A stretch of DNA of 64,000 bases from the NCBI GenBank assembly GCA_029975215.1, contig JARKPO010000067.1:124001-188000 (forward strand), read 5' to 3'. The DNA comes from Levilinea sp. GTDB taxonomy: Bacteria > Chloroflexota > Anaerolineae > Anaerolineales > Anaerolineaceae. Below the pieces are notes generated by a model. The model ran no database searches. It saw nothing but the letters and a program-made list of their open reading frames with translations, and was not told the DNA's origin. Positions 43,390 through 52,665 of this stretch are shown one piece after another (the stretch's first letter is position 1; the number at the start of each line of letters is the position of its first letter). The translations under genes and the position numbers were made by a program.

Positions 43390-45069
43390 ATGGCGATCCC
43401 GACGTATCAACCAGTGGTGCGGGCCGAACAAGGCCCCTTTTCAGGTGCAGCCCTGGTCGGCACAAATACCATCCTGCTGGGCTGGGATATTGACCCCACC
43501 TATGACCGTAAAGGACTGTTAGGTTTTGCCGTGCGGCGCGCTTCCTATGATCCCGAAACCAGCGAATTGAAGCGCATGACCTGGCTTTCAGGGCAGAAGC
43601 GGTTCAAAGATCAAGACTCCGAAGGCCCCGAAGTATCCTCAGCCAAAGCCCCCTTTCAGCGTTTTCGCTGGTCTGATTACACCGTTCGCGCCAATTACGC
43701 CTACCAGTATGAGATTTTCCCTGTATTGGCTCATGAGCAATCCACGCGATTGTTAGACCCCGTGCGCTTGTGGACGCGCCCCAGTCTCTATGAACAGGAG
43801 CACGTCGGCGTATACGTCAACCGTGGGGTCACCTCGGCCCACGCCTACCTCACTGAATTTAACAATGTAGAGCCTTCCAAAGTGCCCAATGGCGCTGCCT
43901 ACCGCTGGCTTTCACGCAGCCTGCGCGAATCTTTGTTGAATTTCATCGCCGCCGCCAGCCAGGGGGATGGCCTGCATGTTGCCATCTATGAGTTTTTTGA
44001 TCTGGAAATCGCCAGTGCTTTGAAAGAGGCGCTCAACCGCGGTGTTGATGTCAAAATCGTCTACCACAAAGGACAATCCTCCAATGATACTGCAGAGCAG
44101 AGTGAGCAAGTCCTTTCTCAGGTCGGGTTGTTACAGCCTGCGGTTTCCTTCCCGCGCACATGGCCTAAGATCAGCCATAACAAGTTTGTCATTCGGCTGA
44201 CGGGCGGCAGCCCTACCCATTTATGGGTCGGTACGACCAATTTCACCGAGGCTGGCTTTTACTTGCAGACCAATTTAGCGCTGACCTTTGAGCATCCTTC
44301 TGTGGCTGGGGTATATGAGCAGTATTTCAAAATCCTGGCTTCTAACCTGCCGACAAGCCGCCGAGACAGCCCGCCGCGCACGCCAGAACAAATCCAGGCA
44401 CTCACACTATCCAATATCGCCTACCACCCGACTCGCAGCTTATCGGACGTGTTGTTCTCCCCCGTTCGCCGTGACCACATTGTTGATGCAGCTATTGAAC
44501 TGACCCGCGAAGCCAAGAGTATCATCCTGCTCAGCACGCCTTTTGGGATGGACGCACGCCTCAAGCAAGCTCTGAGCCAAAACCCAGAAGTCGTTGTTGA
44601 ATACGGCCTGGCCAATAGCACCGCCACCCAGAGCATTGAAGGTCTCAACCGCAAGAACACCCGCTTTTTCACGCCTACTCGCTTGGAAACGTACATGGGA
44701 AAAAGCTGGGATGCCCGCGCATTTGGCAAGCACAAAATTCATACGAAATTGATGGTCATTGATCCCTGGGGTGATAACCCTGCAGTGTTAGTGGGATCTG
44801 CCAATTTCAGCCGTGCATCCTGCCGCGAAAATGACGAAAATGCCTTCCTAATCAAAGGCGATACTCGCCTGGCAGCCATCATGGCCACCGAGTTTATGCG
44901 TATGTTTGATCACTACAAGTCGCGCGCCTTTCTAAACACGATTTATGCTGCAGTCGAATCGCCCGATCGCTATTTGGAAGAAGCTGAGGCCTGGAGCAAT
45001 ATCTATTTCAATCCCTCCTCGCGCAGCTACAAATTCCGCGACCGCCAGGTATTTTCTGGGCACGAATAA
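43390..45069 (+). CDS. Phospholipase-D-like (PLDc) domain protein
   Basis: 559 residues. Two HKD-like half-sites: HNKFVIRLTGG...LWVGTTNFTEAG (about 265) and HTKLMVIDPWG...LVGSANFSRA (about 455). These residues join to one active site for phosphodiester transfer or hydrolysis. The N-terminal 170 residues are unassigned, possibly a beta-sandwich binding domain. AGGAGG with a nine-base spacer fixes the ATG at 43390; an ATG at 43381 abuts the site. There is no signal peptide. It could be a lipase or a nuclease, perhaps linked to the recombinase by operon. Confidence 0.82.
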   Translation: MAIPTYQPVVRAEQGPFSGAALVGTNTILLGWDIDPTYDRKGLLGFAVRRASYDPETSELKRMTWLSGQKRFKDQDSEGPEVSSAKAPFQRFRWSDYTVRANYAYQYEIFPVLAHEQSTRLLDPVRLWTRPSLYEQEHVGVYVNRGVTSAHAYLTEFNNVEPSKVPNGAAYRWLSRSLRESLLNFIAAASQGDGLHVAIYEFFDLEIASALKEALNRGVDVKIVYHKGQSSNDTAEQSEQVLSQVGLLQPAVSFPRTWPKISHNKFVIRLTGGSPTHLWVGTTNFTEAGFYLQTNLALTFEHPSVAGVYEQYFKILASNLPTSRRDSPPRTPEQIQALTLSNIAYHPTRSLSDVLFSPVRRDHIVDAAIELTREAKSIILLSTPFGMDARLKQALSQNPEVVVEYGLANSTATQSIEGLNRKNTRFFTPTRLETYMGKSWDARAFGKHKIHTKLMVIDPWGDNPAVLVGSANFSRASCRENDENAFLIKGDTRLAAIMATEFMRMFDHYKSRAFLNTIYAAVESPDRYLEEAEAWSNIYFNPSSRSYKFRDRQVFSGHE

Positions 45070-45104
45070 CCCATTTCTACCATTCCACTTCAAAGGATCC
45101 AGAC

Positions 45105-46067
45105 ATGGCACCAGAACTCTACCCCGAGATTGAACCCTATCGCATTGGTGAGCTAAAAGTATCCAATCTGCACACCTTATACTATGAAGAATCTGGTAAC
45201 CGGAACGGTACTCCGGTGGTCTTCCTGCACGGCGGCCCTGGCGCTGGCTGCCGACCTGCCCACCGTCAGTTTTTTGACCCTGACTACTATCGCATTATCC
45301 TCTTTGATCAGCGTGGATCCGGCAAATCCACCCCCTATGCTGAGATCCGCGAGAATACCACCCAACTTTTGATCCAGGATATCGAAACACTCCGTACAAC
45401 CCTGGCCATTGACAAATGGTTGGTGTTTGGCGGAAGTTGGGGCAGCACTCTCGCCCTGGCCTATGCCTCTCAACATCCCCAGCGCACCACCGGCCTGATC
45501 CTGCGTGGGGTCTTCCTCTGCCGTTCATCTGAAGTCAGTTGGTTCTATCAGCAAGGCGCTTCGCAAATTTATCCTGATGCCTGGGAAGATTTTTTGGAGC
45601 CCATTCCCCCTGCTGAACGTCATGACCTGGTCAGGGCGTATTATGCACGAATGACTTCCGAGGATGAATCCATCCGGTTGCAGGCAGCCGTCGCCTGGTC
45701 CACTTGGGAGGCCCGGTTAGCTCACCTGAACCTTGACCCTGATGCGGCCGCCAGCTATTTGGAAGACCCACACAATGCTCTTGCCATCGCGCGTATTGAA
45801 TGTCATTACATGATCAACCGCGCCTTCTTCCCCAGCGATGATACCCTCTTGAATCAAATCAAAGCCTCACTGGTGGGCATGCCCTGCCGAATCGTCCAGG
45901 GCCGCTACGATTTGATATGCCCCATGCGTACTGCCTGGGAAGTGCACAAAAGCCTGCCTGGGTCGGATCTGCGGATTGTGCCGGCAGCCGGCCATTCTGC
46001 CCATGAACCTGGCATTAGCCAGGAATTGGTCCAGGCGGCGGATGATTTCCGCCGCCTCAAGGCCTGA
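45105..46067 (+). CDS. pip: Proline iminopeptidase
   Basis: 320 residues, S33 alpha/beta hydrolase releasing N-terminal proline from peptides. HGGPGAG (oxyanion hole), DQRGSGKS, GGSWGSTLAL (Ser nucleophile) and the C-terminal Asp and His in GRYDLICP and AGHSAHEP are all present. AAAGG precedes the ATG. It is followed after 11 bases by the prolyl-tRNA-synthetase-like gene; a shared proline theme is curious but unproven. Confidence 0.92.
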   Translation: MAPELYPEIEPYRIGELKVSNLHTLYYEESGNRNGTPVVFLHGGPGAGCRPAHRQFFDPDYYRIILFDQRGSGKSTPYAEIRENTTQLLIQDIETLRTTLAIDKWLVFGGSWGSTLALAYASQHPQRTTGLILRGVFLCRSSEVSWFYQQGASQIYPDAWEDFLEPIPPAERHDLVRAYYARMTSEDESIRLQAAVAWSTWEARLAHLNLDPDAAASYLEDPHNALAIARIECHYMINRAFFPSDDTLLNQIKASLVGMPCRIVQGRYDLICPMRTAWEVHKSLPGSDLRIVPAAGHSAHEPGISQELVQAADDFRRLKA

Positions 46068-46078
46068 GGAGGTACCTG

Positions 46079-47686
46079 ATGATCCGTATGAGCCAGCTTT
46101 TGCTGCGCACCCTTCGTGAAGCCCCCTCTGAGGTTGAATCGCCCGGGGCTTGCTATCTTTTCCGATCAGGCTGCATCACGCTCACTCCCGGGCATCAGTT
46201 GTCCTTCCCCCCTTTAGGCACGCTGTTGGCGCAAAAGCTGGCTCAAAGGCTCAAATCCCTCACCCCCTCCCAGGAGGTGATCCTTCCAGTTACGGGCGTG
46301 GATGAACATCGTGTGGAGTCTTTTGCCCATATTTTGCGCCCCTTTATCCGCTCCTACAAAGATCTTCCGCGTACCCTATACGCCGAGGTGGAGCGAGAAA
46401 ACGAAAAGTTCAAGTCGAATACTGGCCTGCTCAACCCTCCTCGGTGGCGAAATGCGGTTTTCTGCTGCACCTCAGCAGATGAGACGGCGATACAGTCCTG
46501 GACGGAGAGAGTCAGAGGTGAAATCACGCAATTCTTAGCGGAGAGCGGAATCCCTTCTCAATCCTTCGTAGATGCATTCAATCGGTCTGCTTATGAAATC
46601 TTTGTCCATCCAGCCGGCTCTCAAAACTTTGCCTTCTGCCCTCACTGTCATTACGGCGCACCGCTCGCCTCTGCGCAGTTTCAGCGCCCTGCTGTTCAGC
46701 AGACCGAACTGCTGCCGGTAGAGCCGGTGCTTACCCCGAATATCAAGACGATTGAAGAGCTTGCTTCCTTTCTGAACATCCCTGCTTCGCAAACGGCAAA
46801 AGCCGTTTTCCTGGTAGCGCGCTTCGACCGACCCGAAGGGCGCAAAGAAACTTTCATTTTCGCCGTTATCCGCGGCGATTTGGAGGTTAACGAATTTAAA
46901 CTGATGAAAGCCCTGGGCGCTTCGTCACTGCGCCCTGCTGCAGAGGACGAAATTCGTGCGGTCGGCGCCGTGCCTGGCTTCGCCTCGCCGGTGGGTTTAC
47001 GCGGTGTTTATGTTGTGGCGGATCCTTCTGTATCTGCGCCTAACCTTGTGGCTGGAGCGAATCAAGAAGATACCCATTTGCGTAATGTCAATCTTGGCCG
47101 GGATTACACTGCCTCTCTCATGGCCGACTTTGCCATGGTGCAGTCCGGGCACCCTTGTCCGATTTGTGGACAGCCGCTGCAGGTAGCCCCTGTTGTGCCT
47201 TTGGCAGAATCATCCATATACTCCCCTACCCTGCCGGTCACCTACCTGAATCCTTCGGGGCAGCAAAAACTAGCGTCTCACGCTGTTATAGAAATTTCCC
47301 TTACGGGGTGGTTGGGTGCTGCAGCTGAGGTGAACTGTGACTCGGCCGGCTTGATCTGGCCGCCCGTCCTCAGCCCGCTGGATATTCACCTGGTCACCCT
47401 CCGAGGAGGCGAAGCTGCGGGTGAAGCCTTGGCTCTGGAACTCACTCAGGCCGGCCTTCAAGTTCTCTGGGATGATCGCGATGAATCCCCGGGTGTTAAA
47501 TTTGCCGACGCCGACCTCATCGGCCTGCCTGTTCGACTTACTGTCAGTGAGCGCTCTCTCAAGGCAGGTGGTGTTGAATGGAAGGCACGTGCCCAGGAGG
47601 AGCGGAAAGTGTTCCCGATCGCAGACATCCTTCAAGCCTCACAATCCTTTTTGGCGGATTTTCAGCACAAAGAACAGTGCGGATAG
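46079..47686 (+). CDS. Prolyl-tRNA-synthetase paralogue with degenerate catalytic motifs
   Basis: 535 residues aligning along the bacterial-type ProRS: N-terminal MSQLLLRTLREAPSEVES, SYKDLPRTLYAEV, a central YbaK-like editing insert (KTIEELASFLNIP, KAVFLVARF, VIRGDLEVNEFKL) with its Lys, and an anticodon-binding-like C-terminus (LDIHLVTLRGGEA, DDRDESPGVKFADADLIGLP). The class II motifs needed to activate proline are lost: the GPTHEE region reads TGVDEHR, motif 2 FRDE reads VEREN, and motif 3 GxGxxR reads SLTGWLGAAAEV. CPHC and CPIC pairs suggest an added zinc site. It may be a tRNA editing or regulatory protein. GAGGAGG precedes the ATG. Confidence 0.8.
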   Translation: MIRMSQLLLRTLREAPSEVESPGACYLFRSGCITLTPGHQLSFPPLGTLLAQKLAQRLKSLTPSQEVILPVTGVDEHRVESFAHILRPFIRSYKDLPRTLYAEVERENEKFKSNTGLLNPPRWRNAVFCCTSADETAIQSWTERVRGEITQFLAESGIPSQSFVDAFNRSAYEIFVHPAGSQNFAFCPHCHYGAPLASAQFQRPAVQQTELLPVEPVLTPNIKTIEELASFLNIPASQTAKAVFLVARFDRPEGRKETFIFAVIRGDLEVNEFKLMKALGASSLRPAAEDEIRAVGAVPGFASPVGLRGVYVVADPSVSAPNLVAGANQEDTHLRNVNLGRDYTASLMADFAMVQSGHPCPICGQPLQVAPVVPLAESSIYSPTLPVTYLNPSGQQKLASHAVIEISLTGWLGAAAEVNCDSAGLIWPPVLSPLDIHLVTLRGGEAAGEALALELTQAGLQVLWDDRDESPGVKFADADLIGLPVRLTVSERSLKAGGVEWKARAQEERKVFPIADILQASQSFLADFQHKEQCG

Positions 47687-48967
47687 GTGCATACAGATCG
47701 TAAATCCAAATAACGCCGGGTAGCCCAACATGTTCACCAGCAGCCCACTTGCCCCGGTAAGCAGCAGCACCCCGCCGAGAATGGTATTGGTGAAACCAAT
47801 ATACAAAGAGCGGTCTTTTTCGGGCGTGATTCCCAGCAGAAGACTGCTGGCGGATACACCGTTGCCGGTTCCGCGGACGGCAGAAAGGAAGAACACGGGC
47901 AGCAGCCATAAAGAGGCCGCTGTGGATGAAATTCCCATCGGTTTGGCCAGTACACTCAGCAATAACACCAGCGTAGACATTAATGTACCGGCAGTTGCAG
48001 CCAGGATGAGCACCTTGCGGTAACCAACTTTGCCAGAAATGCGCCCAAAACCTGCATTGGCAATCAGGTTAGTGGCTGTCACCACCGCCAGATACACACC
48101 GATCATCGCCGGGCTGCCGCCTAATTCGTGCTGCAAAAACACAGCAAAGAACGGTGCAGCCGAGCCAGCCATCAAAAAAGAACTTTGCATGGCTAGATAC
48201 CGGCGGTAATCCACATCCTCTCTCAGTGCCACCAACGCTCGTTTGAACTGTTCGCCAAATGAGCTGCGCTGCACCACAACCGGATCCAACGGCTCTTCTA
48301 CTTTGTAAAAAACAAGCATCGAGGCTGAGGCCAGAACACAAAATAAACTAGCCAAAAGGCCGTAATTATACGGAAAAGCGATTCCGCTGCTGGGATCCAG
48401 CACCCACCGCACGAAAAAACTGCCGGCAACCCCCAGCAGACCGCCCAACCCCAAGCGCCAGGCGAAGAATTCCCCCCGGCGCACCGCGGGGATGGTTTTA
48501 CTGACAATTTCTAAAAACGGCAATCCCCCCAGGCCGTTGGCCAGGGAACTGAGGATGTATACTGCAAAAAAGGCAATCAGCAGTTTCTGCGGCTCGCGCA
48601 CCAGATTCATGGTGAGCGCCAGCATGATCCATGTGGCGATACGAATATACGAACCCTGGCGGTAAAAGGTCAGTTTGTGCCGTTGGCTCTGTAAAAAACC
48701 CGACACCCACAACTGCGGCAGCGACCAGGCCCCATCTCGGATGGGCAAAACCAAACCCAGCAAAATGGGTGATTGCGTCAATTGGCTCAAAAAGCTCACC
48801 AACACCAGCGTTGGGTCCAGAATGGTTTCCGCGGTGATATAAAGTACACCGTTGGTCACCCCATAGAAGAAATTTCGCTTCACCACTTGCGGATCAGAAA
48901 TGGCAGGTGCTGTAAGTGCGGGTGATTTTGCCGCTCCTGATGTGTCCTGGGTCATATCGGGTTCCAT
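47639..48967 (-). CDS. MFS transporter
   Basis: 442 residues with about 12 membrane segments. ITAETILDPTLVLVSFLSQLTQSPILLGLVLP and GVYLAVVTATNLIANAGFGRISGKVGYRKV are MFS-type. It has no specific family signature I recognise. Its 3' end overlaps that of the convergent ProRS-like gene by 48 bases. The start may be the ATG at 48967 or the one at 48955. Substrate unknown. Confidence 0.8.
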   Translation of the reverse strand: MEPDMTQDTSGAAKSPALTAPAISDPQVVKRNFFYGVTNGVLYITAETILDPTLVLVSFLSQLTQSPILLGLVLPIRDGAWSLPQLWVSGFLQSQRHKLTFYRQGSYIRIATWIMLALTMNLVREPQKLLIAFFAVYILSSLANGLGGLPFLEIVSKTIPAVRRGEFFAWRLGLGGLLGVAGSFFVRWVLDPSSGIAFPYNYGLLASLFCVLASASMLVFYKVEEPLDPVVVQRSSFGEQFKRALVALREDVDYRRYLAMQSSFLMAGSAAPFFAVFLQHELGGSPAMIGVYLAVVTATNLIANAGFGRISGKVGYRKVLILAATAGTLMSTLVLLLSVLAKPMGISSTAASLWLLPVFFLSAVRGTGNGVSASSLLLGITPEKDRSLYIGFTNTILGGVLLLTGASGLLVNMLGYPALFGFTICMHLSALFFVLKIRQKGL

Positions 48968-49007
48968 GCTAAAATTGCCTTAATTTCGAAATGAGATGGG
49001 AGAAAAA

Positions 49008-49733
49008 ATGCAATCCTCTGTGTTCGACATCCTTCTGTTGATTGCTCGCCCAGCCGCTGGGAAAAGTGAGATTATTCATTTTCTCACAAACCTGCCCAAA
49101 TCAGAGCGGATTTCACGCTTTCATGTGGGGGATTTTCATCAAATTGATGATTTTCCCATGTTGTGGACCTGGTTTGAAGAGGACCGCATTCTATCAAAAA
49201 TGGGCTTTCCACGTCTTCACACGGATGACGAGGAAAATTTCAAATATCCTTACCTTTGGAACCTGCTGATTGAGCGCATTTGCCTGGAGTATCATAAATT
49301 TCGTCGAGATCTCAAACCCGGCGGGGATGTGACCGCCCTTCTGGAATTCTCCCGCGGAAAAGAACACGGCGGTTATCGCTCCGCCTTTCAGCACATTGAC
49401 CCAGCGATTGCTGAAAGAATGGCTATCCTCTATGTGAATGTCCCCTGGGAAGAATCGCTCAGGAAAAATCGGAAACGCTTCAACCCAGACCGCCCCGACA
49501 GCATCTTGGAACATGGGCTGACCGACGAAAAACTGGAGCGCCTATATAAAGAAGAGGACTGGACGGAGTTGAGCAGCTCTGACCCGGAATGGATCCTGAT
49601 ACAAAACCGTCCAGTTCCCTATGTAGTTTTTGAAAACGCCGACGACGTCACAACAGACCGTGTCCCCGAGCTGGCTTCCCGCCTGGAAGACAGTCTCAAC
49701 CGCTTGTGGAAGCTTTACCAGCAGCCCAGGTGA
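49008..49733 (+). CDS. P-loop-like kinase or nucleotide-binding protein, uncharacterised
   Basis: 241 residues. LLIARPAAGKSEII near residue 8-21 resembles a Walker A loop, with the first Gly replaced by Ala (ARPAAGKS). LEFSRG and YVNVPWEESLRKNRKRF in the middle look like the lid and base region of small-molecule kinases such as adenylate or deoxynucleoside kinases. No known family is assigned. GGGAGA five bases upstream fixes the ATG at 49008. It stands alone, convergent with typA. Confidence 0.65.
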   Translation: MQSSVFDILLLIARPAAGKSEIIHFLTNLPKSERISRFHVGDFHQIDDFPMLWTWFEEDRILSKMGFPRLHTDDEENFKYPYLWNLLIERICLEYHKFRRDLKPGGDVTALLEFSRGKEHGGYRSAFQHIDPAIAERMAILYVNVPWEESLRKNRKRFNPDRPDSILEHGLTDEKLERLYKEEDWTELSSSDPEWILIQNRPVPYVVFENADDVTTDRVPELASRLEDSLNRLWKLYQQPR

Positions 49734-49738
49734 CTTCT

Positions 49739-51595
49739 TTATTCGCCGAGCATCTCTTTTGCCTTCTTGGTCTGCTTTCCGCGTTCCTCAGTGTTCAGAA
49801 TACGCTTGCGAATGCGGAATGCAACTGGGGTAACTTCTAGCAATTCATCTTCCGCCAGATACTCAATCGCCTCGTCAATGCTCATTTCCCGCGGTGGCGT
49901 CAGGCGGATTTCGATATCCTTGTTGGATGAGCGCATATTGGTCAGATGCTTTTTCTTGCATACATTTACGACTAAATCTTCAGGCCGCGGTGTTTCACCG
50001 ACTACCATACCTTCGTAGACATCCACCCCCGCGCCAATGAACAAAGTTGCCCGTTCTTCGGCGTTTTTGAGACCATACGTGCTGGTGGTTCCGGTTTCCC
50101 AGGCAACCACTGAGCTGGTGGTCCGCGAAGTGATGGGCCCTGCCAGAGGTTCATAGCCCCGGAAGATTGAGTTCATGATCCCCATACCGCGTGTGGCGGT
50201 CAGGAACTGGTAACGGAAGCCCAACAAACCGCGGGTCGGAACAATATAAGTCAGGTGGACGGAATTGTCCGGATTATTCACCATGTCCACCATCTTACCG
50301 CGCCGCGATCCCAACATTTCCACCACCGTGCCCACTGTATCCGCACTGGTTTCGATGTGAACCTCTTCGAAGGGTTCCAGCATATCTCCGTTCGGCCCGC
50401 GTTCAAAAATAGCCTCGGGCCTCGAAACCTGGAATTCATATCCTTCACGACGCATGGTCTCAATCAAAATGGCAAGGTGCAGCTCACCGCGCCCTGAAAC
50501 AATAAACGTGTCAGCACTGTCAGTTTCTTCCACACGCAAAGCTACATTATTGCGGAGCTCACCAAAAAGACGCTCGCGCAGTTTCCGCGAAGTGCCCCAT
50601 TTTCCTTCACGCCCCGAAAAAGGTGACGTGTTCACCCCAAATGTCATACGCACGGTGGGCGCCTCAACCGTGATTGGCGGTAATGCCATGGGCTGATCCG
50701 CATCTGCCAGGGTTTCCCCAATTTCCACTCGTTCCAGCCCGGCAATGGCAATAATATCCCCGGCTTCAGCACTTTCGACTTCAGCTTTTCCCAGACCCTG
50801 GAATTGGTATAGGTACTGAGCTTTCTCATATAAAATTTGGCCGTCATGCAGAATGCGCGCCAGGCGCTGCCCAACAGTGATTTTGCCTGAATGAATTCGC
50901 CCAATGGCCGTACCGCCCCGGTAGTCATCATAACTGAGGCTGGTCACCAGCATACGGAAAGGCTCATCCATCTCAATCCGCGGAGCAGGGATATGTTTCA
51001 AAATCGCTGAAAATAAGGGCTGTAAGTTGGGGGATAGTTCGTGGCTGGTACCGGCTTCTGCGGTGATGCCGTTGGCGTAAATGACAGGGAAATCCGCCTG
51101 CTCTTCGTTTGCGCCTAATTCAATGAATAAATCAAAAGTCGCGTCTAAGGTTCGGTCTGGTTCTGCATCTTTGCGGTCCATCTTGTTGATCACAACCACC
51201 GCGCGCAGCCCCATTTCAAGCGCTTTTTTGAGCACAAAGCGTGTTTGCGGCATAGGCCCTTCGGCGGCGTCCACTAATAGGAGCACGCCATCCACCATAT
51301 TCAGAACACGTTCCACTTCCCCGCCAAAATCCGCGTGTCCGGGCGTATCTACAATGTTAATCTTGACAATTTCCCCAGTTTCAGGGTCTGGGATGGTGAT
51401 AGCAGTATTTTTTGCTAAAATGGTGATGCCGCGTTCGCGTTCCAGGTCATTTGAGTCCATCACGCGTTCAATCACATGTTGGTTTTCTCGGAATACTTTG
51501 GCCTGTCGCAGCATTCCATCCACAAGTGTGGTTTTGCCATGGTCGACATGGGCAACAATTGCGATATTGCGTAAATCTTTCCGCTGACTTTGCAT
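49739..51595 (-). CDS. typA: Ribosome-associated translational GTPase TypA/BipA
   Basis: 618 residues, usual length. [15 protein letters not shown] (G1), [13 protein letters not shown] (G2), [13 protein letters not shown] (G3) and [12 protein letters not shown] (G4), followed by the BipA-specific C-terminal domain ([34 protein letters not shown]). It acts on ribosomes during stress and 50S assembly. It ends a few bases from the convergent P-loop gene. Confidence 0.96.
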   Translation of the reverse strand: MQSQRKDLRNIAIVAHVDHGKTTLVDGMLRQAKVFRENQHVIERVMDSNDLERERGITILAKNTAITIPDPETGEIVKINIVDTPGHADFGGEVERVLNMVDGVLLLVDAAEGPMPQTRFVLKKALEMGLRAVVVINKMDRKDAEPDRTLDATFDLFIELGANEEQADFPVIYANGITAEAGTSHELSPNLQPLFSAILKHIPAPRIEMDEPFRMLVTSLSYDDYRGGTAIGRIHSGKITVGQRLARILHDGQILYEKAQYLYQFQGLGKAEVESAEAGDIIAIAGLERVEIGETLADADQPMALPPITVEAPTVRMTFGVNTSPFSGREGKWGTSRKLRERLFGELRNNVALRVEETDSADTFIVSGRGELHLAILIETMRREGYEFQVSRPEAIFERGPNGDMLEPFEEVHIETSADTVGTVVEMLGSRRGKMVDMVNNPDNSVHLTYIVPTRGLLGFRYQFLTATRGMGIMNSIFRGYEPLAGPITSRTTSSVVAWETGTTSTYGLKNAEERATLFIGAGVDVYEGMVVGETPRPEDLVVNVCKKKHLTNMRSSNKDIEIRLTPPREMSIDEAIEYLAEDELLEVTPVAFRIRKRILNTEERGKQTKKAKEMLGE

Positions 51596-51693
51596 AGATC
51601 AACCTTTTATAATTTACATAAAGACAATCAAAGCCGCCCATCGTTGGACGGCGCGCAACATTGAATGATACCAAACTACACCACGTTTGAGAA

Positions 51694-51710
51694 GGGCCAG
51701 AGTCTGGCCC
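51694..51710 (+). terminator. Hairpin in the patatin leader
   Basis: GGGCCAGAGTCTGGCCC folds into a seven-pair stem (GGGCCAG/CTGGCCC, loop AGT), followed by GACTTTTATC. It may be a weak terminator or attenuator between the divergent typA promoter and the patatin gene. Confidence 0.4.
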
Positions 51711-51735
51711 GACTTTTATCAAAGGAGATGAAAGA

Positions 51736-52572
51736 ATGTCGCGACCAATCATTGGCTTGGCCTTAAGCGGCGGTGGCGCGCGTGGGCTGGCACATATCGG
51801 GGTGCTGAAAATTCTTACCAGCGCAGGCATTCCGATTGATTGTATTGCTGGGACAAGCATGGGCGGGTTGATTGCTGCTGCTTACGCTTCTGGTATTTCC
51901 ATTGAGGCATTGGAAGAAGAAGCCCGCCGGATTACCCGTATGCGAGAAATGATCAAGCTGGTCGATGTCTCTAGCCCTACCCGCGGCATTGTGAAAGGAA
52001 AGCAGCTCCAGGAATATCTCACCACTTTGTTCCCTCAGGAAATAAGCATTGAAGAATTGACAATTCCCCTGGCGCTTGTTGCGACAGATCTGATCTCGGC
52101 CAGCGAGGTAACCCTGAACTCAGGCCCCCTATTGCCAGCCGTGTTAGCCACCACGGCGTTTCCAGGCTTATTTCCGCCGCTTGAGATGGATGGGCGCCGC
52201 TTGGTAGACGGCGGTGTCCTAAATAATCTTCCTGTACGTCAGGTGCGTGAAATGGGTGCAGATATTATTCTTGCGGTGGATGTGCAATTTAATCCACTAT
52301 CAGAATTGCCCTGGCAGGAAATCAATTTGCGGCCCAGTTGGCCGTTCCCCTTCCCAGATTTCTTTCTGGATTTCTACCGGGCCGAGTTGTTAATGGTAGC
52401 CAAGCTTACACAGGCCCATTTGGAGCAAGTCAAGCCAGAATACTATCTGCGTCCCTGTATCCCCCAAGACATCACGATCTTCATGGGCTTTACACGTACT
52501 GAGGAAATTATTGCTTGTGGCGAAACTGCAGCCTTGGAAATTTTGCCTTTATTGCTGGAGAGTGTGGAGTAA
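51736..52572 (+). CDS. Patatin-like phospholipase
   Basis: 278 residues. LALSGGGARGLAHIGVLKIL (oxyanion glycine-rich loop), GTSMGGLIAAAY with the nucleophile Ser near 48, and DGGVLNNLPVRQ with the Asp of the dyad are all present. This is the RssA/NTE-like single-domain group, likely acting on phospholipids or lysophospholipids at the inner membrane. GGAG precedes the ATG. A strong terminator follows. Confidence 0.92.
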   Translation: MSRPIIGLALSGGGARGLAHIGVLKILTSAGIPIDCIAGTSMGGLIAAAYASGISIEALEEEARRITRMREMIKLVDVSSPTRGIVKGKQLQEYLTTLFPQEISIEELTIPLALVATDLISASEVTLNSGPLLPAVLATTAFPGLFPPLEMDGRRLVDGGVLNNLPVRQVREMGADIILAVDVQFNPLSELPWQEINLRPSWPFPFPDFFLDFYRAELLMVAKLTQAHLEQVKPEYYLRPCIPQDITIFMGFTRTEEIIACGETAALEILPLLLESVE

Positions 52573-52617
52573 AAATGATTTTGTAAAATGACTACACGCA
52601 TTAATTACTAATTTATC

Positions 52618-52650
52618 AGCCGGTAAGCGCAGATCGCGCGCTTACCGGCT
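52618..52650. terminator. Bidirectional terminator after the patatin gene
   Basis: AGCCGGTAAGCGC (52618-52630) pairs perfectly over 13 bases with 52638-52650 around a seven-base loop. It lies between the convergent patatin and permease genes. Confidence 0.8.
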
Positions 52651-52665
52651 GTACCATCCCTACTC

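Noticed and set aside
46079..47686. ProRS pseudogene
   Set aside because: The frame is intact over 535 codons with a strong ribosome site and conserved editing and C-terminal domains; decay would have produced stops.
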